Notes under the pieces: generated by a model
Databases searched by the model: none
Told to the model about the DNA's origin: nothing
Seen by the model: the letters and a program-made list of their open reading frames with translations, nothing else
Part shown: in pieces, positions 25,900-35,175 of the stretch
How positions within the stretch are numbered: position 1 is the stretch's first letter
Layout: each line of letters opens with the position of its first letter
Origin: Streptomyces sp.
Lineage (GTDB): Bacteria; Actinomycetota; Actinomycetes; Streptomycetales; Streptomycetaceae
Direction of reading: 5' to 3'
Assembly: GCF_019510245.1 (NCBI RefSeq)
Contig: NZ_JAEKKT010000130.1
Coordinates: 19,536-83,535, forward strand
Length of the DNA: 64,000 nucleotides
Position numbers and translations under genes: made by a program

Positions 25900-26400
25900 A
25901 TGTCCACCTCCCACGCGCCTCGTGCGCTCTCACTCGCCGCTGCCGTTCTCACCGGCACGGTCGCTCTCTACATCGCCCTCGTCGCCTTCGGGAACATCAC
26001 CGACTTCGGCACCAACCAGGCCTTCGTCCAGCATGTGCTGGCCATGGACACCACGTTCAAGGACGACGACCTGATGTGGCGGGCCATCACCGACAAGGGG
26101 CTGGAGAACACCGCCTACGTCCTCATCATCGTGTGGGAGACGCTGGCCGCGCTCGTGCTGATCGCCGGTACCTGGCTCTGGGCACGCCGCGACAACGTCC
26201 GCGCGCGGCGCGTCTCCACCTACGGTCTGCTGATGCTCGTCCTGCTCTTCGGCGCCGGGTTCATCGGGATCGGCGGCGAGTGGTTCTCCATGTGGCAGTC
26301 CAAGACCTGGAACGGCCTGGACGCCGCGACCCGGGTCCTGGTGCTCACCGGAGTCGCGCTGGTCGTCGTCCAGTTGAGCCCTTCGGGTCAGGAGGGATAA
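25900..26400 (+). CDS. DUF2165 small integral membrane protein
   Basis: A protein of 166 residues with four membrane segments. The segments NITDFGTNQAFVQHVLAMDT and ENTAYVLIIVWETLAALVL are the conserved core of DUF2165. Function unknown; in other bacteria the gene often stands alone. The ATG at 25900 is preferred because GGAAGG lies 7 bp upstream, giving a shorter product than the in-frame start 18 bp earlier. Its 3' end overlaps the convergent FMN reductase gene by 13 bp. Confidence 0.85.
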   Translation: MSTSHAPRALSLAAAVLTGTVALYIALVAFGNITDFGTNQAFVQHVLAMDTTFKDDDLMWRAITDKGLENTAYVLIIVWETLAALVLIAGTWLWARRDNVRARRVSTYGLLMLVLLFGAGFIGIGGEWFSMWQSKTWNGLDAATRVLVLTGVALVVVQLSPSGQEG

Positions 26401-26984
26401 GGAGCGGCCTCGCGGCCCGCGCGGAGGGTGGCCGCCCACCAGGACAACTGGTCGAGGAGGGGCCTGGCGTAGCCGGGGGCCCCGGGATCGAGGGGGCGGC
26501 CGTCCTGCCACGCGGTGAAGTAGTTCGGGAAGGCCAGGCCGTCCCGGACGGTGACCGCGTGCAACTCCGTGAGCACGTTCTCCAGGTGCAGCACCGCGTG
26601 CCGGCCGCCGGCCGCGCCGCCGTAGCTGACGAACGCGACCGGTTTCGCCGTCCACTGCGTGAAGTGCCAGTCGACGGCCGCCTTCAGCGAGGCCGGGTAG
26701 CTGTGGTTGTACTCGGGGGTGACGATGACGAACGCGTCCGCCGCCGCCAGGGCCCTCGTCAGGGCGCTCATTCCGGCCGGGCGGGGGTAGGCGGCGCCCT
26801 CGTGCTTCGGTGACTCGGCCGGCAACGTCAACGGGATGTCGTACGCCACCAGGTCCACGACCTCCACGTCGAAGGCGCCGTGCGCGGCGGCCTGTTCGGC
26901 CACCCAGTCGGCGACCACCGGGCCGAACCGGCCCTCCCGGACGCTGCCCACCAGAATCACCAGCTTGTGCGTGTCGTGGTCCAT
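26388..26984 (-). CDS. NADPH-dependent FMN reductase
   Basis: A flavodoxin-fold protein of 198 residues. VILVGSVREGRFGPVVADWV is the FMN-phosphate loop and FVIVTPEYNHSYPASLKAAVDW is the diagnostic motif near residue 83. FVSYGGAAGG is the third flavin-binding loop. Members reduce FMN, quinones, azo dyes or chromate. It is divergent from the XRE regulator at 27088, separated by 103 bp, an arrangement in which such regulators often control the reductase. Confidence 0.9.
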   Translation of the reverse strand: MDHDTHKLVILVGSVREGRFGPVVADWVAEQAAAHGAFDVEVVDLVAYDIPLTLPAESPKHEGAAYPRPAGMSALTRALAAADAFVIVTPEYNHSYPASLKAAVDWHFTQWTAKPVAFVSYGGAAGGRHAVLHLENVLTELHAVTVRDGLAFPNYFTAWQDGRPLDPGAPGYARPLLDQLSWWAATLRAGREAAPYPS

Positions 26985-27087
26985 GACCGTCAGCCTGCGA
27001 TCGCGTCACCGGAGCAGCCAGACCGTGCTCAGACTGGCCCCCGCAGGGCCACGCTGAGCGCACCTCGGTCCGCCTATCCTCGACCGT

Positions 27088-27936
27088 ATGGGGACACCGC
27101 TGGGGGACTTCGTCCGGGCGAAGCGGGACAGTATCCAGCCGGAGGCGCTGGGGCTGCCGGAGCGTGGGCGGCGCCGGTCGCCGGGGCTGCGGCGGCTCGA
27201 CCTCGCCCACCGGGCCGGGGTGAGCGTGGAGTACCTGACCCGCATCGAGCAGGGCCGGGACCGCAACCCGTCGGTGGCCGTCGTCAACGCCCTCGCGGAC
27301 GCCCTCGGCCTCGATCCCGCGGAGCGGGCCCATCTGCGCTATCTCGCGAAGATCACCGGCGGTGAGTGCGTGGCGCACCCGCGGCCGGCGCCGCCGCGGC
27401 GCGAGGTGCGGCCGGCCGTGCTGGAGACCCTCCGTCTCCTCGAACCCGGCCTCGCCCTGGTCACCAACCGGCTCGGCGACATCCTCGCCCGCACCGGCGC
27501 GTACGACGCGGTGCTGGGCGACACCGGGCTCCTGGACGCCGAGGCGCCCAACCTCACCCGGTACGTCTTCACCGACCAACGCGCGCGGGAGCTCTTCGCC
27601 GACTGGGACGCCGTCGCCGACGAGCAGGCCTTCGACCTGTGGCTCGGGCCCTCGGTGGAGAACAGCGAGTGGTTCACGGCGGAGCTGGCGCCCGTCGCCG
27701 GAGCCGACTTCACCCGGCGGGTGAACCGGCACCGGGTTCCGGCCCGTGGGGTGCTGCGGCTGCGCCATCCTTCGGGAGACGAGCTGCGGCTTCGGCGCGA
27801 GACGCTCGACATCACCGAGGACGCCCAGCAGCTGGTCGTCCTGCTGCCCGCCGACGAGGACACGGCCGACGCCGTCGAGCGGCTCCGGCGGCCCCAGCGG
27901 CTCCGGCGGCTCCAGGGACTGCGCGCCATCTCCTGA
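27088..27936 (+). CDS. XRE regulator with MmyB-like ligand-binding domain
   Basis: A protein of 282 residues. Residues 10-85 form a Cro/C1 helix-turn-helix with the GRRRSPGLRRLDLAHRAGVSVEYLTRIEQGR signature (split by eye at residues about 27-57). From about 105 it has the MmyB-like PAS-related domain that binds small molecules or fatty-acid-like ligands in the one solved member. The C-terminal 12 residues are Arg/Leu-rich. It is divergent from the FMN reductase, its probable target. Confidence 0.88.
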   Translation: MGTPLGDFVRAKRDSIQPEALGLPERGRRRSPGLRRLDLAHRAGVSVEYLTRIEQGRDRNPSVAVVNALADALGLDPAERAHLRYLAKITGGECVAHPRPAPPRREVRPAVLETLRLLEPGLALVTNRLGDILARTGAYDAVLGDTGLLDAEAPNLTRYVFTDQRARELFADWDAVADEQAFDLWLGPSVENSEWFTAELAPVAGADFTRRVNRHRVPARGVLRLRHPSGDELRLRRETLDITEDAQQLVVLLPADEDTADAVERLRRPQRLRRLQGLRAIS

Positions 27937-27965
27937 CGGCTGCCCGGCCACCGCCGCCCCGGCGG

Positions 27966-28535
27966 CTACTTGACGACCGTCACCTTGGTGTTCGGCTCCG
28001 TCCCGAAGGTCCACAGGGCCGCGCCGTCCGCCGTGTGCATCCGGATGCCGCTGGTCTGCTTGCCGGCGGCGGGCGGCGGCGAGGAGCCGTCGACGGCGTT
28101 GGAGAAGGCGACCGACAGGCCCGACTTGGACGCGAAGTAGAGGATGTGCTCGATCTGGACGCCGTCCGAGCCGGTCGTGGCCGCCAGGGTCCTGGAGATC
28201 GTGTAGGTGCCGGGGTCGGGCGAGACCGTCCCCGGCCAGACCGTGAACGTGCGGGTCGCCTTGTCGCTCGCGTCGACCGTCCACACCCGCTTGGCGCCGA
28301 GCGAGTAGACGATGCGGCGGCCGGTGCCGGAGGCCGCCGGTACGTCGGGGGCCTTCGCCGGCGCCGGTGACGCGGAGGCGTGGGCGCCCGCCGACGCGCT
28401 CGCCGACGGGCGGACCGCGGCGGCCGTGGGGTGCGGCCCCTTGTCGGCCTGGACGGCGAGGAGGACGACGGCCACCGTCGCCCCCGCCGTCAGGCCGGTG
28501 ACCCACACCCAGGAGGGCAGCAGTCGGGCAGCCAC
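27966..28535 (-). CDS. Membrane-anchored protein with degenerate L,D-transpeptidase-like domain
   Basis: A protein of 189 residues. One N-terminal membrane segment (WVWVTGLTAGATVAVVLLAV) is followed by a Ser/Ala/Pro-rich linker to about residue 68. The rest resembles the outline of a YkuD domain: RIVYSLGAKRVWTVD opening strand, PGTYTIS, and IRMHTADGAALWTFGTEPNTKVTVV, matching the usual end after the S-x-GCIRM motif. Here the motif reads TSGIRM, with no catalytic Cys, and the expected His is not evident. If the relationship is right it is an inactive, perhaps peptidoglycan-binding, relative. Otherwise it is an unknown secreted protein. Confidence 0.6.
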   Translation of the reverse strand: MAARLLPSWVWVTGLTAGATVAVVLLAVQADKGPHPTAAAVRPSASASAGAHASASPAPAKAPDVPAASGTGRRIVYSLGAKRVWTVDASDKATRTFTVWPGTVSPDPGTYTISRTLAATTGSDGVQIEHILYFASKSGLSVAFSNAVDGSSPPPAAGKQTSGIRMHTADGAALWTFGTEPNTKVTVVK

Positions 28536-28571
28536 GGGTACGCATCTCCTCCGCTGTGAGCGCTCTGAGGC

Positions 28572-28593
28572 CCCCTGCCTGTTCGCACAGGGG
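28572..28593 (-). terminator. Hairpin after fbiC
   Basis: CCCCTG (28572-28577) pairs with CAGGGG (28588-28593), 40 bp past the fbiC stop on the minus strand. The stem is short, so this is a weak call. Confidence 0.4.
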
Positions 28594-28633
28594 TCGGATC
28601 ATCGTACTGTGCGCCGCCCGGCCGCCCGACGGC

Positions 28634-31246
28634 TCAGTCCAGCACCGGCAGCAGCTCCGGCAGGTGCCCGTCGGAGGCCTTTGCCGCCCGCTGCCGCTCC
28701 TCGGAGACCGGCCCGTACAGCGTCGTACGCGGCTTCGCCGGGCGCCCGGCGGCCTCGGCCACGGCGACCAGGTCGCGGACCGACTTGTACGAGCCGTACG
28801 ACGACCCCGCCATCCGCGAGATCGTCTCCTCCATCAGGGTGCCGCCCAGGTCGTTCGCGCCCGAGCGGAGCATCTCCGCCGCACCCTCCGTGCCCAGTTT
28901 CACCCAGCTCGTCTGGATGTTCGGGATGTAGGGGTGGAGGAGGAGACGGGCCATCGCCGTCACCGCCCGGTTGTCGCGCATCGTCGGGCCCGGCCGGGAG
29001 ATGCCCGCCAGGTAGACGGGCGCGTTGGTGTGGATGAAGGGCAGCGTCACGAACTCCGTGAAGCCGCCGGTGCGCTGCTGGATGCCGGCCAGGGTGCGCA
29101 GGTGGCCCAGCCAGTGCCGGGGCTGGTCGACGTGGCCGTACATCATGGTGGACGAGGACCGGATGCCCAGTTCGTGCGCGGTGGTGATCACCTCGATCCA
29201 GGTGGCGGCGGGCAGCTTGCCCTTGGTCAGCACCCACCGCACCTCGTCGTCCAGGATCTCGGCGGCCGTCCCGGGGACGGTGTCGAGGCCCGCCTCCTTC
29301 GCCGCGGTCAGCCACTCGCGGATCGACAGGCCGGTGCGGGTCGCGCCGTTGACCACCTCCATCGGCGAGAAGGCGTGCACGTGCATGCCGGGGACGCGTT
29401 CCTTGACCGCCCTCGCGATGTCGAAGTACGCCGTGCCGGGCAGGTCGGGATGGATGCCGCCCTGCATGCAGACCTCGACCGCGCCGACGTCCCACGCCTG
29501 CTGCGCCCGGTCGGCGACCTGGTCCAGGGAGAGCGTGTAGGCGTCCGCGTCCGTGCGGCGCTGCGCGAAGGCGCAGAAGCGGCAGCCGGTGTAGCAGACG
29601 TTGGTGAAGTTGATGTTGCGGGTGACGATGTAGGTGACGTCGTCGCCGACGGCCGACTTCCGCACGTCGTCGGCGATCCCCGTCAGCGCGTCCAGCGCCG
29701 CGCCGTCCGCGTGGAACAGGGCGAGGGCCTCGGCGTCCGTCAGCTTCGTGGGATCGTCGGCCGCGGTCGCCAGGGCCGCGCGCACGTCCGTGTCGATGCG
29801 CTCCGGCGCCATCCCGGGGGCGGCCGCCTCCCGCAGCGCGCCCCAGTCGCCGTACACCTCGTCGAAGTCGTCGCGCCGGTCGGCCGTACGACCCTCGGAA
29901 TCGATGGCGGTGTGCAGATCGGTACGGCCGGAGGCGACGAAGACCTCCTCCGGCTCCTGCCAGGGGTGCCCCTCGACCACCGCGTCCGGCACCGCGAGGC
30001 CCGTGACCGGGTCGGCCAGCGCGGCCACGTGCGGGCGCAGCCGCGGGTCCAGCCAGGGCTCGCCGCGGCGGACGAACTCCGGGTACACACAGAGACGTTC
30101 CCGCAGCTCGAAGCCGGCGGCCGCCGACTTCTCGGCCAGTTCCTCGATCTGCGGCCAGGGCCGCTCGGGGTTGACATGGTCGATGGTGAGCGGCGACACC
30201 CCGCCCCAGTCGTCGATACCGGCCGCGATCAGCCGCTCGTACTCGCTGTCGACGAGGTTGGGCGGCGCCTGGATGTTGCCCGCCGGGCCCATCACCAGCC
30301 GCGCCACCGCCACGGCCGCGACCAGCTCGTCCAGCTCGGCGTCCGGCATGCCGCGCATCGCCGTGTCCGGCTTGGCGCGGAAGTTCTGGATGATCAGTTC
30401 CTGGACACCGTGGTACGACCGGGCCACGCGCCGGAGCGCGAAGAGGGACTCGGCCCGCTCCTCGTACGTCTCGCCGATGCCGATCAGGATGCCGGAGGTG
30501 AAGGGGACGGAGGAACGGCCCGCGTCCTCCAGGACCCGCAGCCGGACGGCGGGTTCCTTGTCCGGAGAGCCGTGGTGCGGGCCGCCGGGCTCGGACCACA
30601 GCCGGGTCGCGGTGGTCTCCAGCATCATCCCCATGCTCGGCGCGACCGGCTTCAGCCGCTGGAAGTCCGTCCAGGACATCACACCGGGGTTGAGGTGCGG
30701 CAGCAGACCGGTCTCCTCCAGGATCCGGATGGAGATGGCGCGGACGTAGGCGATCGTGTCGTCGTAACCGTGCGCGTCGAGCCACTCGCGCGCCTCCGGC
30801 CAGCGGTCCTCGGGCTTGTCGCCGAGGGTGATCAGGGCTTCCTTGCAGCCGAGGGCCGCGCCCTTGCGGGCGACGTCGAGGACCTCGTCCGGGGACATGA
30901 ACATCCCGTGCCCGGCCCGGCGGAGCTTGCCGGGGACGGTGACGAACGTGCAGTAGTGGCACTTGTCGCGGCACAGGCGGGTGAGGGGGATGAAGACGCT
31001 CTTCGAGTACGTGATGACACCGGGCCGGCCGGCCTCCGCCAGTCCGGCGTCGCGGACCCGGGCGGCGGACGCGGCGAGGCCGTCCAGGTCCGCACCGCGC
31101 GCCTGGAGCAGGACGGCGGCCTCGGAGACGTCGAGGGCGACGCCGTCCCGGGCGCGTTTGAGGGCGCGACGCATGGAGTTCTCGGTGGGGCCGGTTCCGC
31201 CGGGGCGGTCGGTGGGGCCGGTTCCGGGGGTCGCGGAAGTCGTCAT
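28634..31246 (-). CDS. fbiC: FO synthase, fused CofG-CofH (coenzyme F420 biosynthesis)
   Basis: A bifunctional radical-SAM enzyme of 870 residues that makes the deazaflavin FO from tyrosine and a ribityl-pyrimidine. The N-terminal CofG half has the iron-sulfur motif CRDKCHYC at residues 92-99 and the C-terminal CofH half has CYTGCRFC near 551-558. Both are CxxxCxxC clusters. Two-domain fusion and length are typical of actinomycete FbiC. The start may instead be the ATG at residue 25. A probable F420-dependent LLM oxidoreductase lies upstream in the same direction, separated by a repeat element. Confidence 0.96.
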   Translation of the reverse strand: MTTSATPGTGPTDRPGGTGPTENSMRRALKRARDGVALDVSEAAVLLQARGADLDGLAASAARVRDAGLAEAGRPGVITYSKSVFIPLTRLCRDKCHYCTFVTVPGKLRRAGHGMFMSPDEVLDVARKGAALGCKEALITLGDKPEDRWPEAREWLDAHGYDDTIAYVRAISIRILEETGLLPHLNPGVMSWTDFQRLKPVAPSMGMMLETTATRLWSEPGGPHHGSPDKEPAVRLRVLEDAGRSSVPFTSGILIGIGETYEERAESLFALRRVARSYHGVQELIIQNFRAKPDTAMRGMPDAELDELVAAVAVARLVMGPAGNIQAPPNLVDSEYERLIAAGIDDWGGVSPLTIDHVNPERPWPQIEELAEKSAAAGFELRERLCVYPEFVRRGEPWLDPRLRPHVAALADPVTGLAVPDAVVEGHPWQEPEEVFVASGRTDLHTAIDSEGRTADRRDDFDEVYGDWGALREAAAPGMAPERIDTDVRAALATAADDPTKLTDAEALALFHADGAALDALTGIADDVRKSAVGDDVTYIVTRNINFTNVCYTGCRFCAFAQRRTDADAYTLSLDQVADRAQQAWDVGAVEVCMQGGIHPDLPGTAYFDIARAVKERVPGMHVHAFSPMEVVNGATRTGLSIREWLTAAKEAGLDTVPGTAAEILDDEVRWVLTKGKLPAATWIEVITTAHELGIRSSSTMMYGHVDQPRHWLGHLRTLAGIQQRTGGFTEFVTLPFIHTNAPVYLAGISRPGPTMRDNRAVTAMARLLLHPYIPNIQTSWVKLGTEGAAEMLRSGANDLGGTLMEETISRMAGSSYGSYKSVRDLVAVAEAAGRPAKPRTTLYGPVSEERQRAAKASDGHLPELLPVLD

Positions 31247-31317
31247 TCCTTGAGCATACGTTCGGGTTCGGTGGGGGCTGTGGGGGTACGGTGCGCTGTC
31301 GGGTGCCGGTGCGCTGC

Positions 31318-31432
31318 GGCTGGTCGCGCAGTTCCTCCCCCAGCCTTCGGCCGGGGGGACCCCCAGCGCCCCTAAAGGGGCGCTCGCCGCAGCGCCCTTC
31401 TTTTAGGGGCGCGGGGAACGCGCGAGAACCCC
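31318..31432. repeat. Intergenic palindromic repeat, copy 1
   Basis: The segment contains the reverse complement of the core GGAACTGCGCGACCAGCC, then CCCCCAG/CTGGGGG-type arms, then AGCGCCCC...GGGGCGC hairpins, and a second, diverged GGGGCGCGGGGAAC. It fills much of the gap between the LLM gene and fbiC (31247-31492) and may act as a terminator. Other copies are at 34906, 42593, 46725 and 60356. Confidence 0.75.
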
Positions 31433-31492
31433 CTGCTCACCCGCGGCCGTCCACCGCCCCAGCCCCGCAGACGAGTCGACGCACCCCTTCCT

Positions 31493-32338
31493 TCACAGGT
31501 ACTCCCCGTACGCGTCCAGCGCCCCCAGCACTTCGGCCTCCCCCGCCGGAGGCAGCTGCACCACGACCTCCTCGATGCCCAGCTCGGCGTAGTGCGCGAG
31601 CTTGCCCGGGGTCGGGAAGACGGCGTAGGGCACCACCTGGAGCGCCTGCGGGTCACGCCCCCCGTCGGCCCACACCGAGCGGAGCACCGGCAGCGACTCG
31701 GTGAGCCCGCGCCCCCCGATCGGCATCCACCCGTCCGCGTACTCGGCGATGTGCGCGAACAGCTTCGGCCCCGCCGCCCCGCCGACCAGCGTGCGCGGCC
31801 CGGCCACCGGCCCGCGCGGCTTCTGGACCGGCTTGGGGTACGCGGACGACGCCCGTACGCTTCCGAACTCCCCTTCGTAGGCCGTCGGTTCGTCCGCCCA
31901 CAGCGCCCGCATCAGGGCCATCCGGTCCCGGGTCAGCTCCCGCCGCGACCGCCAGCGCACCCCGTGGTCCGCGGCCTCCTCCACGTTCCAGCCGAAGCCG
32001 ACGCCGAGCGTGAGGCGGCCGCCGGAGAGGTGGTCGAGGGTGGCGATCTGCTTGGCGAGGTCGATCGGGTCGTGCTGGGCGACCAGGGTGATGCCGGTGC
32101 CGAGACCGAGACCCTCGGTGACGGCGGCGGCCTGGCCGAGGGCGACGAAGGGGTCGAGGGTACGGCCGTACTCGCGGGGCAGGTCACCGCCCGCCGGGTA
32201 CGGAGTGGTCCGCTCGACGGGGATGTGCGTGTGCTCGGGCAGGTACAGCCCGGCGAACCCGCGAGCCTCCAGCTCACGGGCGAGCCGGACGGGGGCGATG
32301 GTCTCGTCGGTGAGGAAGATCGTGACGGCTATGCGCAT
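31493..32338 (-). CDS. LLM-class F420-dependent oxidoreductase
   Basis: A luciferase-like TIM barrel of 281 residues. It opens MRIAVTIFLTDETIAPVRLARELEARGF, then LYLPEHTHIPV, and has the LDHLSGGRLTLGVGFGWNVEE motif (about 100-120) common to F420-binding LLM proteins. The start ATG at 32338 fits the family opening; an in-frame start 36 bp upstream adds unrelated residues. Its location next to fbiC supports F420 rather than FMN as cofactor. Substrate unknown. A palindrome 35 bp upstream (32373-32390) may regulate it together with the divergent phosphoesterase gene. Confidence 0.85.
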   Translation of the reverse strand: MRIAVTIFLTDETIAPVRLARELEARGFAGLYLPEHTHIPVERTTPYPAGGDLPREYGRTLDPFVALGQAAAVTEGLGLGTGITLVAQHDPIDLAKQIATLDHLSGGRLTLGVGFGWNVEEAADHGVRWRSRRELTRDRMALMRALWADEPTAYEGEFGSVRASSAYPKPVQKPRGPVAGPRTLVGGAAGPKLFAHIAEYADGWMPIGGRGLTESLPVLRSVWADGGRDPQALQVVPYAVFPTPGKLAHYAELGIEEVVVQLPPAGEAEVLGALDAYGEYL

Positions 32339-32372
32339 GCCCCATCTGTACCGGGGGTGGCTCGATATGTCC

Positions 32373-32390
32373 ATACCGACTGGTCGGCAT
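32373..32390. promoter_or_regulatory. Palindrome in the LLM/PHP divergent region
   Basis: ATACCGAC-TG-GTCGGCAT has 8-bp arms with one mismatch, the form of a TetR-family operator. It lies 35 bp before the LLM start and 102 bp before the PHP gene start. No regulator is adjacent. Confidence 0.5.
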
Positions 32391-32492
32391 CACGCGTCCC
32401 GCCTTTCACGCGGCTATGCGCATGACAGACGGATGCCTGTGGATTCCCTGTCCTTCCGTGGGAGTTCACGTCCGGAGGGGAGAGTGGGCGGC

Positions 32493-34046
32493 ATGTGTGA
32501 GGACACGCACGGCATCGGCAGGCGCGCGCTGTTCGTGACGGGCGCGGCGGCAGCCCTTACGTTGGGACCCGTGAGCTTCGCAGCGGCGGACGACGGTCAG
32601 GACCAGGAAACCCGGACCGTGAGCGGCACCCTGCCGCCCGGCTGCCCGGACTTCGTGTACGTACCGGTCGAAGTACCCGCCGGCGTACGAGAGATCAAGG
32701 TCTCCTACACCTACGACAGGCCGAGCGTCCCGGCCGGCACCACGGGCAACGCGCTCGACATCGGCCTCTTCGACCAGCACGGCACCGAGCTGGGCGGCAA
32801 GGGCTTCCGGGGCTGGTCCGGCGGGGCCCGCACGGAGTTCTTCGTCCGCGCCGACGACGCGACCCCCGGCTACATCCCCGGCCCGGTCCGCCCCGGCACC
32901 TGGTTCGTCGCCCTCGGCCCCTACACGGTGGCCCCGCAGGGCCTGTCGTACGAGCTGACGATCACCCTCACGTACGGCGAACCCGGCACCCCCGTCCGCC
33001 CGGTGTACCCGCCCTCCCGTGCCAAGGGCCGCGGCCGGGACTGGTACCGCGGCGACTGCCACCTGCACTCCTGGTACTCCGACGGCCGCCGCACCCCCGC
33101 CGAGATCGCGGCCCTCGCCCGTGCCGCCGGCCTGGACTTCATCAACTCCTCGGACCACAACACGCACTCCTCGCACCCGCACTGGGCGGACCAGGCCGGC
33201 GACGACCTGCTGATCATGCTCGGCGAGGAGATCACGACGCGCAACGGCCACGTCGTCGCCCTCGGCACCGACCCGGGCACCTTCGTCGACTGGCGCTACC
33301 GGGCCCGGGACAACCGCTTCGGCCACTTCGCCCAGCAGATCCACAAGGCCGGCGGCCTGGTCGTACCCGCGCACCCGCACGCCACGTGCGTGGGCTGCGC
33401 CTGGAAGTTCGGTTTCGGGGACGCCGACGCCGTCGAGGTCTGGAACGGGCCGTACACCCCCGACGACGAGGTCGCCCTCGCCGCCTGGGACGCCACGCTC
33501 GTCGCGTCGGTACGGAACAACCGGCAGTGGCTGCCCGGCATGGGCAACAGCGACGCCCATCGCGATCCCGACGCCGTCGGCTCACCCCAGACCGTCGTCC
33601 TCGCCGACGACCTGAGCCGCGAGGCGATCCAGGCGGGGCTGCGCGCGGGCCGCTCCTACATCGCCGAGTCGAAGAACGTGACGCTGAGCTTCACGGCGAC
33701 GGGCGGCCGCGGCGAGCGGGCGGGCATCGGCGAACGCCTGGCCGTCGCCGCCGACACCCCGGTCACCGTCCGCCTGGAGGCCTCCGGCGTCCCCCGCTGC
33801 ACGGTCCGCTTCATCACCGACGAGGGCGTCCTGCTCACCAGCGACCCGCTCCCCGTGGCCGGCTCGGGCACGGTCGAATGGCAGACCACCCCCTCCTACG
33901 CCGCCTACGTCCGCGCCGAGATCCGCCACGAAACGGCAGCGGGGCCCGTCCCGGGTGCTTTGGCGGCACTGACCAACCCGATCTTCCTGGGGCAGGGAGG
34001 GCAGCACCCCGATGGGGCGGCTACCAACGGGCTGACCCGCGATTGA
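32493..34046 (+). CDS. CehA/McbA-type PHP-domain phosphoesterase, exported
   Basis: A protein of 517 residues. The N-terminus has a twin-arginine signal (GRRALFVTGAAAALTLGPVSFAAA), so it is probably folded in the cytoplasm and exported by Tat. The PHP metal-binding motif is GDCHLHSWYSDG (about residue 187), followed by FINSSDHNTH and later GMGNSDAH. These are the metal-ligand segments of CehA/McbA proteins, whose known members hydrolyse esters, carbamates or phosphoesters. The flanking beta-rich parts probably bind substrate. The ATG at 32493 is preceded by GGAGGGG at a slightly long distance; GTG at 32484 is possible. Confidence 0.85.
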   Translation: MCEDTHGIGRRALFVTGAAAALTLGPVSFAAADDGQDQETRTVSGTLPPGCPDFVYVPVEVPAGVREIKVSYTYDRPSVPAGTTGNALDIGLFDQHGTELGGKGFRGWSGGARTEFFVRADDATPGYIPGPVRPGTWFVALGPYTVAPQGLSYELTITLTYGEPGTPVRPVYPPSRAKGRGRDWYRGDCHLHSWYSDGRRTPAEIAALARAAGLDFINSSDHNTHSSHPHWADQAGDDLLIMLGEEITTRNGHVVALGTDPGTFVDWRYRARDNRFGHFAQQIHKAGGLVVPAHPHATCVGCAWKFGFGDADAVEVWNGPYTPDDEVALAAWDATLVASVRNNRQWLPGMGNSDAHRDPDAVGSPQTVVLADDLSREAIQAGLRAGRSYIAESKNVTLSFTATGGRGERAGIGERLAVAADTPVTVRLEASGVPRCTVRFITDEGVLLTSDPLPVAGSGTVEWQTTPSYAAYVRAEIRHETAAGPVPGALAALTNPIFLGQGGQHPDGAATNGLTRD

Positions 34047-34054
34047 GGTGGGGC

Positions 34055-34225
34055 GTGCTGGCCTGGCAGCAGTTCGGCTGGTGGGTGATTCAGCCGGCCG
34101 CCGCGCGGACGTGTACCAACTCGGTGCTCGACCGGTGGCGGGAGGTCCGTAGGACGGCGCGGTCGGAGACCAGGCTGGCGATGGCTCGGTGGATAGAAGG
34201 GCTCGCGCCGCGCTGGGAGGCATGA
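34055..34225 (+). CDS. Possible small protein, unknown
   Basis: A GTG-started frame of 56 residues, 8 bp after the phosphoesterase stop with GAGGTGGGG before it. The product is rich in Trp and Arg (LAWQQFGWWVIQPAAARTCT, later RWIEGLAPRWEA) and looks amphipathic. I recognise no family. It fills most of the 206-bp gap before the MOSC gene. It may be real or chance. Confidence 0.3.
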   Translation: MLAWQQFGWWVIQPAAARTCTNSVLDRWREVRRTARSETRLAMARWIEGLAPRWEA

Positions 34226-34252
34226 TGAGCCATGGCCTGCCCGCGAAGGAGG

Positions 34253-34795
34253 TCAGACCCGGTCGAGGGGCCGATGCGGCTCGTCCGGAAGCTCCACCGT
34301 GATCGTGTCTCCGGGACGCACCACGCCGCCCACCTGGACGACGCTCATGATTCCGGCCTTACGCACGACGTTCCCGGCCTCGTCACGGCCGACGACCTTC
34401 TTCAGCAACCCGTCCTGGAAGTTGTCGATCTGCAGGCAGGGATTACGCAGGCCGGTGACCTCCACGATCGCCTCGCCGCCGATGCGCAGCAGTGTCCCGA
34501 CGGGCAGGCCGAGCAGGTCGATGCCGCTCGTAGTGATGTTCTCGCCGAGTTCGCCGGGCGCCACGTCGAACCCCTCTTCGCCGACCTCAGTAAAGAGTTC
34601 CTCGTGAATAAGGTGGACTTGGCGCAGGTTCGGCTGGGTGGGGTCCTGCGCGACACGCGAGCGGTGCTTGACCGTGACGCCGGCATGCACGTCCCCCTCC
34701 ACCCCGAGCCCGGCGAGCAATACGATGCTGGCCTGGTTGGGCTTGGTGAACGAGTACTCGCTGTTGCTGCTGACTGCCGTTACCGTCCCGCTCAT
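34253..34795 (-). CDS. MOSC-domain protein
   Basis: A protein of 180 residues. GELGENITTSGIDLLGLPVG and VTGLRNPC are the core MOSC motifs, with the conserved cysteine in the latter. MOSC proteins are thought to carry or transfer sulfur to molybdenum enzymes; YiiM/YuaD-like members act on hydroxylamino compounds. The ATG at 34795 is preferred over a GTG at 34831 because AGGGGG lies 9 bp upstream. It stands alone. The Moco-sulfurase-like aminotransferase at 24378-25760 is a possible partner, but that is only inference. Confidence 0.88.
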   Translation of the reverse strand: MSGTVTAVSSNSEYSFTKPNQASIVLLAGLGVEGDVHAGVTVKHRSRVAQDPTQPNLRQVHLIHEELFTEVGEEGFDVAPGELGENITTSGIDLLGLPVGTLLRIGGEAIVEVTGLRNPCLQIDNFQDGLLKKVVGRDEAGNVVRKAGIMSVVQVGGVVRPGDTITVELPDEPHRPLDRV

Positions 34796-34905
34796 CCCGC
34801 GGCCCCCTGTTCGGTAGAGATGATTCGCCACGAGCCTAGCCCGCGGCCCTCAGCGCGCAGCACCTGCGATCAATCGCGGGGCAGGCCGTAACCGGCGACG
34901 ACGAC

Positions 34906-34959
34906 AGCGCCCCGAAAGGGGCGCGGGGAACTGCGCGACCAGCCACGACGGCGCCGCAG
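34906..34959. repeat. Intergenic palindromic repeat, copy 2
   Basis: A short hairpin AGCGCCCCGAAAGGGGCGC is followed by GGGGAACTGCGCGACCAGCC and then a GGCGCCG stretch. It lies between the MOSC gene and the next minus-strand genes and may end transcription. It is the shortest copy, without the CCCCCGGCC insert of copies 3 and 4. Confidence 0.75.
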
Positions 34960-34997
34960 ACGGCAGACGGCCCATCGCGGCGCCCCAAGCGGGACGG

Positions 34998-35144
34998 TCA
35001 CCCGCGTCCGTCCCGTCCGCGCTCGCCGCGCCGCAGTGCGCGCCGCAACTCGCGCCGCTGCTTCCCCGGCAGCGTGGCGGCCAACTCCCCCACCGGGGCG
35101 ACGTCGTGGCAGACTCCGTCCCGGCCGCCCCGGCACCACCACAC
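34998..35144 (-). CDS. Possible small protein, unknown
   Basis: A GTG-started frame of 48 residues: WWCRGGRDGVCHDVAPVGEL then LPGKQRRELRRALRRGERG. The pattern of two cysteines followed by a very basic helix looks gene-like, but there is no ribosome site and no family I know. It lies 31 bp downstream of the hypothetical gene at 35176 on the same strand and might be an extra cistron. Confidence 0.25.
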   Translation of the reverse strand: MWWCRGGRDGVCHDVAPVGELAATLPGKQRRELRRALRRGERGRDGRG

Positions 35145-35175
35145 CGGCGGACCGGCCGCGTCCGTCGCACCCCCG

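Noticed and set aside
26994..27060. A CCGTCAG half-site near the FMN reductase start as another CTGACG-type operator
   Set aside because: The second half is missing, so it does not meet the palindrome criterion.
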